From JANNVZ01 sp031418455 (GTDB taxonomy: Bacteria > Bacteroidota > Bacteroidia > Flavobacteriales_D > Sanyastnellaceae), in assembly GCA_031418455.1 (NCBI GenBank), contig JANOXJ010000287.1:1-45893 (forward strand): a stretch of 45,893 nt of DNA, read 5' to 3'. Shown here in pieces: positions 35,522-43,005 of this stretch (position 1 is the first letter of the stretch; every line of letters starts with the position of its first letter). The position numbers and the translations under genes are program-made. The notes beneath the pieces are model-generated. The model searched no databases. It was given only the letters and a program-made list of their open reading frames with translations, and had not been told where the DNA came from.

Positions 35522-36265
35522 TTATTTTGTCTTTACAATAATACCATGTCCATTCAAATTATGAATCTTGCGACCATCCTTTAAGTCAAGCGCGTTAAAA
35601 TATTTAGTAACACCCTCGCACGTCCAAAATCCATAATCGTCAAAAACCACTATGCCACCCACCGGTATTTTTGGCCATGCATAGTCAAATATTTCTTTAG
35701 CAGACAAGTAAGTGTCCACATCTATATGACATAATTTTATTTGTTCGATTTTCACATCAGGAAAAGCATCAGGAAAAATTCCCTTTAATATTTTCTGATT
35801 CTTAGCACCTACTTTATTGAGGAGCTCCTCCACTGTTTCTTTAGAAGTGTCAGAGTGTTCGCCACCTCTGTATACCGTGTCTTCTTCAGTTGCTTTTACT
35901 ACACCTTCAAAAGTGTCTGCCAAATAAACTTTGGTGCCAATATGCTTCTCTGAAGCCTTGCACATAATGGCCCCGGTGCCACCGCGCCACACACCTACTT
36001 CCAATATATCGCCAGTCACGTCTTTCAAATCGTTAACCATATTCCACAATTCATAGCAGCGATAAATATCTACCAGGGTATTGCCTTTTATTTGGTCATA
36101 AAGTGCTTTAAAGGTAGCATCGCCTTCCCAAGGCGAATAGCTTGCATAAGGAATAACTTGTTTATGATGCACTTCCGGATCGAACTGAAAAAATTCGGTT
36201 TGTCTTAAAATATTAATTATTTGATCGCGCTCTGCCTGAAGTGATTTTTCTAATTTCTTGCTCAT
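35522..36265 (-). CDS. TylF/MycF-like SAM-dependent O-methyltransferase
   Basis: This is a 247-residue class I methyltransferase. Signatures are GDILEVGVWRGGTGAIM (SAM motif I), TKVYLADTFEGV, CHIDVDTYLSAKEIF and GIVVFDDYGFW. The two Asp-containing blocks (DVDTY and DDYG) match the Mg-binding residues of TylF/MycF macrolide sugar methyltransferases. Family members methylate sugar hydroxyls, but also other hydroxyl acceptors in natural-product pathways. It lies 13 bases before the ACP gene and 22 after another methyltransferase gene, in one operon with FkbH. I infer a role in methylating either the ACP-bound glyceryl unit or a glycan sugar. Confidence 0.88.
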   Translation of the reverse strand: MSKKLEKSLQAERDQIINILRQTEFFQFDPEVHHKQVIPYASYSPWEGDATFKALYDQIKGNTLVDIYRCYELWNMVNDLKDVTGDILEVGVWRGGTGAIMCKASEKHIGTKVYLADTFEGVVKATEEDTVYRGGEHSDTSKETVEELLNKVGAKNQKILKGIFPDAFPDVKIEQIKLCHIDVDTYLSAKEIFDYAWPKIPVGGIVVFDDYGFWTCEGVTKYFNALDLKDGRKIHNLNGHGIIVKTK

Positions 36266-36287
36266 TTATTTTTTTGCTGTTACTTTT

Positions 36288-37100
36288 TTATTTTTTCCTT
36301 ATAGCATAAAAATGATTACTTGGCCTTAGGTCAAGTGTCAAATAATGATGCTCCAATTTTTCTTTCGTTACAATTTCAAAACCCATTTGCATTAATTTTT
36401 CGTCAAACAATTTATGGTCATCGGGAAAATTATACAAATGGTCAAACTGCGGAATATCTGTTGCGGTGGTGAGCAAAATTAATCCGTTAGTTTGTAATGA
36501 TGCATAACATACTTCCAAAAGGTCAAACGGATGCTCTAAATGCTCCAATAATTCTATAAGGTAAATTGTATTAAAATAATTGGGGTATTGACCGGTGTAT
36601 AATTCAGCATGCAACGACACGGAGTTAAAATGTTGTTCTAAAAATGGATTTAAAGACACATCGTAACCATATACTTCTCTGTGCAATTTAGCTGTGAGCT
36701 CCATTTCCAAACCCGGGCCAAGGCCAATAAAGAGGGCCTTTTCGCTTGACTGCTGATTGGCCAAAAGTTGCATTATTCTGTAGCGGTGTTGGGTAAATAA
36801 CACTGACAACAATAAAACTATATCATATTCAATCCTGCTTGCGTGATAATTATTGTTTCCCAAGGCAGCCGGGTACTGGCCGGTTTTAATAAAGTCTTTG
36901 CAATGTTTGTTGTATGCCATTATGTAGTGTGTATACATTTCCACTACATAGTCTGCGCTAAGTGAGTTATACTCACAATAGTCTTCTAGATAATGCTCTA
37001 TTCTTTGGTATAAATTAGAGGACTTAACGGACACAGGCAGGTTGTCGTGAAGTACTTCAAGTAATCTGCTGCTATCTAATATTTTTGAGAGAAACGCCAT
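36288..37100 (-). CDS. Class I SAM-dependent methyltransferase
   Basis: The product has 270 residues. A helical N-terminal part (about 1-110) precedes a Rossmann methyltransferase domain with motif I KALFIGLGPGLEMEL (the FxGxGPG form), motif II EVYGYDVSLNPF, and the LIELLEHLEHPFDLL post-motif typical of Methyltransf_11/23-like enzymes. The substrate is not evident. It is in the same operon as FkbH, TylF-like and ACP genes, with a 21-base gap to the fkbH gene, so it is probably the second methyl-transfer step of that pathway. Confidence 0.8.
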   Translation of the reverse strand: MAFLSKILDSSRLLEVLHDNLPVSVKSSNLYQRIEHYLEDYCEYNSLSADYVVEMYTHYIMAYNKHCKDFIKTGQYPAALGNNNYHASRIEYDIVLLLSVLFTQHRYRIMQLLANQQSSEKALFIGLGPGLEMELTAKLHREVYGYDVSLNPFLEQHFNSVSLHAELYTGQYPNYFNTIYLIELLEHLEHPFDLLEVCYASLQTNGLILLTTATDIPQFDHLYNFPDDHKLFDEKLMQMGFEIVTKEKLEHHYLTLDLRPSNHFYAIRKK

Positions 37101-37121
37101 GAAAGGGGTAAGTAATATTTT

Positions 37122-38861
37122 TTAGTGAATTGTAATTTTTTGATTGGTTTTTATAAAACATTTTCTCTCATCATATCCATTCACTTCCAGTTTCCAATTA
37201 GCACCATAATTGCTAAAGCCCAATGCCTCATAATGTTTGGCTACCATTTCATTTTTAGCAGTAGGCAGGTATTCTCCTATAAGAGATTGGTAGCCCTCTT
37301 CTTTTGCAAAATTCACCAGTGTGTTTAATACAAAATTTTCCATGCCTCTTTTCAGCACACGGCAACTCATAAGCCAGGTGTCTATGAATAATTCTTCTTG
37401 ACTTATTTTTTTTAGTATCACTACGCAAATGAGTCCATTGTCACCAAACTTATCTACCAGTGTAAATGAAAACGTTTTGTAGTCGCTATTTTTACCAAGA
37501 GCTTCTATATCCGCCTCGGTGTAGCGCACTGTGCGCAGGTTAAATTGGTTGCTACGCTGCGAAAGTTGGGCTACGCGCGGGGTATTAAACTTATTAAAAT
37601 CTTCTACCACCGACACCATATACAGGCTCTTCAAATAATCGTCTTCGTTTACAAAAGTTTTTTGCAACGAAACTCTTTGCGCTTCTACCTGGTATTGTTT
37701 GGTACGCTCAGCATCGGCCTCTGAGTATGACACCGTTTCAAACAAGTTTAAGGAATATATGTAAGGCAAATATTCGGCAGGATCTTCCGGCAACTCTGGC
37801 ACCGTAATAGCCGGAATATTTTCTCTAACCAGGTTTCTTTCAAAGGGATTGTCGTCCAAAAACACCATGCTGTCAAAGCCAATATTGAGCACTGCTTGTA
37901 TATGTCTTATGTTGTCTGCCTTATTTTCCCAGTTAGCTACAAATACAGCTATATCATCTAACCTAAGCACCATGTCGGGGTGTTTTTCAAAAGGCTCTTT
38001 AGCCACCGCCTCAGTGTTCTTGCTGCATACAGCCAGTATCACCCCACGGTTTTTCAATTTTTTAGCCCAGTATTGCAGCTCGGTAAATGCCTTGCCTATG
38101 CCAAGGCTACCAATCTGAATATTTTCTAACCCATCATCGCCTATTATGCCACCCCAAGTGGTATTATCTAAATCGAGAATGAGGCACTTTTTAAACTTTC
38201 CCTGTAGTGCGTTTATAACATCCACAGTGCGGTAGGCCACCTCAGGCAACACATCCATGCTTAGCACCATATCAGTATTTACATAAATAGAAGATTGAAA
38301 CATTGTGTTTCTGCCCACTCTATTTTGCACAACACTTAAATCGCACACAAATAAGTTTGGCTTTTGCAAGGCCAAATTCATTAAATCAAAATTGGCTTTT
38401 CTTATTTGATATAGAAATGAAGCCTCCACTCGGTTAGCATAATTGCCAAAAACCGAATCGTCAATTTCAGGATAGTTGTAGCAAATAATCTTAGCCCCCA
38501 ATTGCTGGCCCAACAAATCGCATATTTGAGAAAGTTGTTGTATGTGTTGCTCTGCAAAAGTGGCGGTCTCTTGGGGCTTAAGTTTATTGTATTTGTTGAG
38601 CAGCTTGTGGGCCGAATGAAATAGTATTACCAAGTCAGGTTTAAACTCGTATAATTCAGAACCAGGATCAAAAACCTGCCTTTCTATCTGATTAAAATCT
38701 GCCTCCCAAACATCTAGATGCCAACCCGCATCATAGCCCACTCCCTTTATTGCTTGCACCAACAGCTGTGTAGCGTTGTCGCCAAGCACAGCCACTTTTA
38801 TGGACTTTAGTCCATCAAAATTTTGTTTGAGATTTTTTTTAAGTTGCAAAAAAGTTTTCAT
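37122..38861 (-). CDS. FkbH-like HAD-IIIC protein (glyceryl transfer to ACP)
   Basis: This is a 579-residue multidomain protein. The N-terminal region (about 1-210) looks like an SGNH-type alpha/beta domain, as in BF1531-like proteins. The HAD-IIIC domain (about 222-370) has KKCLILDLDNTTWGGIIGDD, with Asp230 and Asp232 as the likely nucleophile and acid, and FLDDNPFER. The C-terminal part (about 400-579) resembles GNAT (LMSCRVLKRGMENF). FkbH family members dephosphorylate 1,3-bisphosphoglycerate while loading glyceryl on an ACP thiol. It is the first gene of the minus-strand operon, whose later members include an ACP. No FkbI/FkbK-type dehydrogenases accompany it. Confidence 0.9.
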   Translation of the reverse strand: MKTFLQLKKNLKQNFDGLKSIKVAVLGDNATQLLVQAIKGVGYDAGWHLDVWEADFNQIERQVFDPGSELYEFKPDLVILFHSAHKLLNKYNKLKPQETATFAEQHIQQLSQICDLLGQQLGAKIICYNYPEIDDSVFGNYANRVEASFLYQIRKANFDLMNLALQKPNLFVCDLSVVQNRVGRNTMFQSSIYVNTDMVLSMDVLPEVAYRTVDVINALQGKFKKCLILDLDNTTWGGIIGDDGLENIQIGSLGIGKAFTELQYWAKKLKNRGVILAVCSKNTEAVAKEPFEKHPDMVLRLDDIAVFVANWENKADNIRHIQAVLNIGFDSMVFLDDNPFERNLVRENIPAITVPELPEDPAEYLPYIYSLNLFETVSYSEADAERTKQYQVEAQRVSLQKTFVNEDDYLKSLYMVSVVEDFNKFNTPRVAQLSQRSNQFNLRTVRYTEADIEALGKNSDYKTFSFTLVDKFGDNGLICVVILKKISQEELFIDTWLMSCRVLKRGMENFVLNTLVNFAKEEGYQSLIGEYLPTAKNEMVAKHYEALGFSNYGANWKLEVNGYDERKCFIKTNQKITIH

Positions 38862-39060
38862 TGCATGCTATCTGCGCTGGCAATACCTATGTCTTTATAG
38901 AAGCTTTTCAGTATTGATTAGTTATTAAAAAAGGCGCGCTAATGTACTGTTATCATGGCATTTCACACAGTACAAAGTGTAAGTATAAACAAAATAAATG
39001 CATTCCAAATTGCGCTTGCATGTTCTACTTTCGGCCATTACTTGAAATTGTTTTTTTTTT
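38862..39060. other. Divergent intergenic region of the glycan island
   Basis: A 199-base gap separates the two arms of the island and must hold both promoters. On the plus strand, TACTTTCG at 39026-39033 is a seven-of-eight match to TAnnTTTG. Ten Ts run straight into the ATG at 39061, with no Shine-Dalgarno sequence. For the minus strand I found no convincing element. Confidence 0.5.
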
Positions 39061-40329
39061 ATGAAAACGCAAATAGAATCTTACTTCCACCGTCTATGGC
39101 CCATTTGTCGCAGTATTACCGGCACTGGTTTACGACAGTCGCTTGCTATACTTTCAGAAATTATACCCCTTGAAATAACTGAGGTTCCAACAGGCACGCA
39201 GGTTTTTGACTGGACAGTACCCAGAGAGTGGAACATTACGGATGCCTATATCATAAATCCTCGCGGCCAAAAAATTGCCAACTTCAAGCAAAACAACTTG
39301 CATGTAATTAATTACAGCACCCCCATTAATACAGAATTGAGCTATGAAGAGCTTAAAAGCCATGTGCATACCATACCAGAAATGCCCGATGCTATACCTT
39401 ATATAACCACTTATTACAAGGAAAACTGGGGCTTTTGCCTAAGTCACAATGAGTGGCTGGAGCAGCCAACTGAAGGTCTGTACAAGGTTATTATAGAAAG
39501 CGAATTAAAATCGGGCAGTTTAACTTATGGCCAGTGTGTGCTAAAGGGAGATACAGACGAAGAAATATTTTTTTCCACCTACCTGTGCCATCCCAGCATG
39601 GCTAACAATGAACTGAGTGGCCCACTGGCTGCTGCGTTTTTATATCAAAAACTGGCCGCTTTGCCCCATCGCAAATACACCTATCGATTTCTATTTGCGC
39701 CTGAAACTATAGGGGTTATAGCCTTTTTAGCCGAGCATGGAATGGCGTTAAAAAAGAACATGCTGGCCGGCTATGTGCTCACCTGCTGTGGCGATGCAGG
39801 CCCTATGACCTATAAGCGCAGCAAAAGAGGCAACACCATAGCCGATGAAGCTGCAGAACACATACTTCAATATAGCCAAAAGCCACATACCATCATTGAC
39901 TTTAGCGTGGGTGGCAGTGACGAGCGCCAATATTGCTCTGCGGGGTTCAACATGCCTGTAGGCTCACTTATGCGCACACCTTATCAGCAGTTCAAAGAGT
40001 ACCATACCTCACTGGACAATGAGGAGTTCATAAGCTTTGATGCCCTAACAGAAACTGTAGACACCTACTTTCAAATAACACAATTGATAGAGTTGAACGA
40101 CTGCTACCGCAATAAAATAGAATATTGCGAACCACAATTGGGCAAGCGTGGACTCTACCCAAATAGCGTAGATCCATTATTCAACCGAACTGAACTTCAC
40201 CGCCTATTGCACTTTTTGAGTTTTGCTGATGGTAACATGGACTTAATGCACATAGCAGCACACAGGCATGAGAGTGCATTGCACTACAAAAACATAATAG
40301 ACCAGTGCCGAAAGGCTAATTTGATATAA
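39061..40329 (+). CDS. DUF4910 aminopeptidase-like protein of polysaccharide clusters
   Basis: The product has 422 residues and resembles proteins annotated as polysaccharide-biosynthesis proteins with an aminopeptidase-like domain (DUF4910 with an inserted DUF2172). Seen in the sequence are the opening LWPICRSITGTGLRQSLAIL, VFDWTVPREWNITDAYI, and candidate metal-ligand blocks TYLCHPSMANNELSGP, FAPETIGVIAFL and EYHTSLDN, comparable to M28 peptidase metal sites. Such genes recur in surface-glycan and antibiotic loci; a real peptidase activity is not established. It is divergent from the fkbH operon and begins the plus-strand arm of the island. Confidence 0.82.
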   Translation: MKTQIESYFHRLWPICRSITGTGLRQSLAILSEIIPLEITEVPTGTQVFDWTVPREWNITDAYIINPRGQKIANFKQNNLHVINYSTPINTELSYEELKSHVHTIPEMPDAIPYITTYYKENWGFCLSHNEWLEQPTEGLYKVIIESELKSGSLTYGQCVLKGDTDEEIFFSTYLCHPSMANNELSGPLAAAFLYQKLAALPHRKYTYRFLFAPETIGVIAFLAEHGMALKKNMLAGYVLTCCGDAGPMTYKRSKRGNTIADEAAEHILQYSQKPHTIIDFSVGGSDERQYCSAGFNMPVGSLMRTPYQQFKEYHTSLDNEEFISFDALTETVDTYFQITQLIELNDCYRNKIEYCEPQLGKRGLYPNSVDPLFNRTELHRLLHFLSFADGNMDLMHIAAHRHESALHYKNIIDQCRKANLI

Positions 40330-40353
40330 TCCTGTCCAATTTGGCATATTTCG

Positions 40354-40360
40354 TACTTTG
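40354..40360 (+). promoter_or_regulatory. Possible -7 element before the GT-B gene
   Basis: TACTTTG, a one-base-shorter form of TAnnTTTG, lies 33 bases before the ATG at 40394. It may give the GT-B gene its own promoter. The evidence is weak. Confidence 0.25.
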
Positions 40361-40393
40361 CGCCCTGCCACCTCAGGCCTTATAAAAACTGCA

Positions 40394-41779
40394 ATGGAAC
40401 TTATCCCGTTTTCGGTCATAAATCAATATCTCAAAGAGCGGCTAATACATCCGCAGCGCTATACATATAAAGAGTTTTCATTTCTTAAAATATTTCAGCA
40501 CGGCCTATCATTTGCGCTAAATAAATATGACAATAAGCTTATAAAAAATTATTTGTGGCTCCCTATTCAAGCCCAATTAATTATCTATTGGCTTAAAAGT
40601 TTAAAAAGCTATAAAAAAAAGTCGGACTATGAGTTTAAAGAAATTGTAATTCTAGATCCTGGTCGTGTGGTAAAAGGAGAAGATGGCTTGTGGCATTCTA
40701 TCTATTTCGATCAATTAGTAAAAGAACTGGGTAGAGAAAAAATAACCTGGATTAGCACACGCGACAACCCCGGCTTTATATGCGATTATACCATATCTTC
40801 CTTTGAACGATATATGCCTTACCCTGATGAGGAGGAGCGCAAGTTGCTAAAGGAAATAATAGGTGCTTTAGAAAATGCTAAACAACTCAAACAATTCACG
40901 CCCTACGAGTTAAAACATTTGAACTCGGCCATGCACATTTTCTTCGAGGAATTCAGATTTTATTACCATCTATTTAAGGGGCAAAAAACCAAATCATTAT
41001 TATTCATTTGCCACTATCACAGCGAGGGATTAATCGCTGCATTAAAAATTTTAGGTATTAAATGTATTGAAATACAGCATGGCCTTATTGCTACCAATGA
41101 TTTGTACTACGTGTATCATGAGCAGTTTGCTGGCGCTATTGGCAAGGCTCTGTTCCCCGATAAAATACTTACCTATGGTCCATATTGGAAAAAAATATTG
41201 GGCATGGGCTGCGAATTTCGATCATCTCAAATCCATATAGCGGGCGACTATTTGTATAGATTAAAAGAAACTAAATTAGAGAAGCCATTAAAAGAAAACA
41301 TAATACTGGTATGTGCACAAAAGAACTTACACACAGATTATGTAAACTATGGAAAACAGCTAGCCAAACATTTGCAACAGCATCCTGAATGGAGAGCCAT
41401 TGTAAAATTGCATCCGCTGGAAAAGAATAAACAGGCTTATGACGAATTGCGCCAATATGGAATAGAGATTGCTGACGTAGAGGTGCCATTGGACACACTG
41501 CTTGCTAAATGCAAAATTCAAATAAGTATCTACTCCACTACATTTTATGATGCTCTAGGATTTGACATGGTAAACTTCAGCCTTCAAGACTTTGGAAGTA
41601 TGAGCGACTATGCATCAGATATGATACAAGAAGGGGTGGCAGCACCCATTTTGGCTACCGAAGACCCTATTGAAAAATACTTGCATACTATAAATTCAGG
41701 TCATACACTTCTGGCTCGCGAGGAGGTATATGCACCATTTAATCCTAAGTTAATTAGGCAGTTGGTTTTTGAAAGTTAA
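40394..41779 (+). CDS. Capsule-type GT-B glycosyltransferase-like protein
   Basis: The product has about 461 residues and no transmembrane segment. The middle contains CHYHSEGLIAALKILGIKC followed by IEIQHGLIATND, the H-G motif seen in capsule synthesis proteins and polysialyl- or glycerophosphotransferase-like GT-B enzymes. The C-terminal half has IVKLHPLEKNKQAYDEL and QISIYSTTFYDALGF, the usual nucleotide-binding block of that superfamily (normally KxHP and S/T-rich). I place the start at the ATG at 40394 rather than TTG 40358. The gene is AT-richer to the eye than the housekeeping genes. The donor sugar is unknown. Confidence 0.65.
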   Translation: MELIPFSVINQYLKERLIHPQRYTYKEFSFLKIFQHGLSFALNKYDNKLIKNYLWLPIQAQLIIYWLKSLKSYKKKSDYEFKEIVILDPGRVVKGEDGLWHSIYFDQLVKELGREKITWISTRDNPGFICDYTISSFERYMPYPDEEERKLLKEIIGALENAKQLKQFTPYELKHLNSAMHIFFEEFRFYYHLFKGQKTKSLLFICHYHSEGLIAALKILGIKCIEIQHGLIATNDLYYVYHEQFAGAIGKALFPDKILTYGPYWKKILGMGCEFRSSQIHIAGDYLYRLKETKLEKPLKENIILVCAQKNLHTDYVNYGKQLAKHLQQHPEWRAIVKLHPLEKNKQAYDELRQYGIEIADVEVPLDTLLAKCKIQISIYSTTFYDALGFDMVNFSLQDFGSMSDYASDMIQEGVAAPILATEDPIEKYLHTINSGHTLLAREEVYAPFNPKLIRQLVFES

Positions 41780-41854
41780 GTCCAAAAGCCCATTATTTCC
41801 GATATTTGCCAACCTTTATTTTATTAAAAACCCCCAAAATCAATTATTGGTAAC

Positions 41855-42946
41855 ATGCCTATTCAAGTAGCAGATGACCTTGCATTATTAAAGCAAATGA
41901 CAGACGACATGAAATCGTCTTCTTCATTATATAATCCCACAAATTATTGGGCTTATTATGAAAGAGTATTGATGCCCGAACTGGAAAAGCAAGGCCTAAA
42001 AGATTTTCGCAGAAGAAAACACACTGTGTTGCGCTCATTTGGCGCTACTGATAATATAGAAAAAACCTTGGCTGATGTGCGCCAAAGCCGTCTCTTTTAT
42101 AATAAAGCCACTAAAGCTTTGCCGGGAAGTGAGGGTATTTTTAATGGTATCAACAAATTGGCTTCAGGAGTAATATCTGCCTTGCCATCTTGGAAACAAT
42201 CTATTATACAACAGCCATATAGGTTTTGTAGGGAATTAGGAATGAAGTTTAATGCTAAACCCCTAGATAGTTTTTCATATTCAGATGCGGGTAACCCTGA
42301 GGACCGAATAGAAGTGGATGGCAGACTGTATACAAACAAGGCCCTCTACTACTATCAGCGGTATGTATACGCGCAGCGTTTTATCAATTTTGACAAGGTA
42401 CAAACCCTTGTGGAACTTGGCAGTGGTTCGGGCAAAAGCGTAGAGGTACTAAAGAAATTGTATCCGCATATTACATTTATTCTATTTGATATATCGCCCC
42501 AACTATATGTGTGCGAGCAATGGTTAAAAGCCGTTTTCCCGGGCGAAGTAGTGTCTTATAGCGAATGCCGCGACATGGCATCATTAGATAATTTGCAGCC
42601 TGGCAAAATTTATGTTTTTGGGGCATGGCATTTTCCTCTTTTACAAGGCAAAAAAGTAGATTTATTCTGGAATTGCGCCAGTTTTCAAGAAATGGAACCA
42701 GACGTTGTTGCTAACTATTTAAAATTTGTAAATGAATCTGCCAAAGAAGTATTCCTTTTGGAGAAAATGAATGGCAAGGAAACGGCAGACAAAGCTGGTG
42801 AAAAAGGAGTGCTAAATCCGGTAACGATAGAGCATTACAAGCAAGGCCTTTCAAATTTTGAAATAAAAGACATACAAACTGCATTGCACCCCGATGGCAA
42901 ACCAATGTGGAATGGATATGAGGAAAGCATTTGGTTGCGCAAATGA
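41855..42946 (+). CDS. Putative sugar O-methyltransferase
   Basis: The product has 363 residues. A helical N-terminal domain (about 1-170) precedes a Rossmann domain with SAM motif I TLVELGSGSGKSVEVLKKL, then FILFDISPQLY, GKIYVFGAWHFPLL and FWNCASFQEMEPDVVANYL. This combination matches the family commonly named putative sugar O-methyltransferase (NanM-like) found in surface-glycan loci. It is the third methyltransferase in the island. It follows the GT-B gene by 75 bases and probably methylates a hydroxyl of the glycan being built. The acceptor is not known. Confidence 0.8.
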   Translation: MPIQVADDLALLKQMTDDMKSSSSLYNPTNYWAYYERVLMPELEKQGLKDFRRRKHTVLRSFGATDNIEKTLADVRQSRLFYNKATKALPGSEGIFNGINKLASGVISALPSWKQSIIQQPYRFCRELGMKFNAKPLDSFSYSDAGNPEDRIEVDGRLYTNKALYYYQRYVYAQRFINFDKVQTLVELGSGSGKSVEVLKKLYPHITFILFDISPQLYVCEQWLKAVFPGEVVSYSECRDMASLDNLQPGKIYVFGAWHFPLLQGKKVDLFWNCASFQEMEPDVVANYLKFVNESAKEVFLLEKMNGKETADKAGEKGVLNPVTIEHYKQGLSNFEIKDIQTALHPDGKPMWNGYEESIWLRK

Positions 42947-43005
42947 GCAACTTTTGATGTTAATACTTGTCTTTAACTTGAATTAGAATAATTAATTTGA
43001 ATAAG

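Noticed and set aside
32817..42946. Considered as a polyketide or natural-product gene cluster because of FkbH, ACP and TylF-like methyltransferase.
   Set aside because: No ketosynthase, adenylation or thioesterase gene is present; MBOAT, SGNH, DUF4910 and GT-B genes point to a surface glycan instead.
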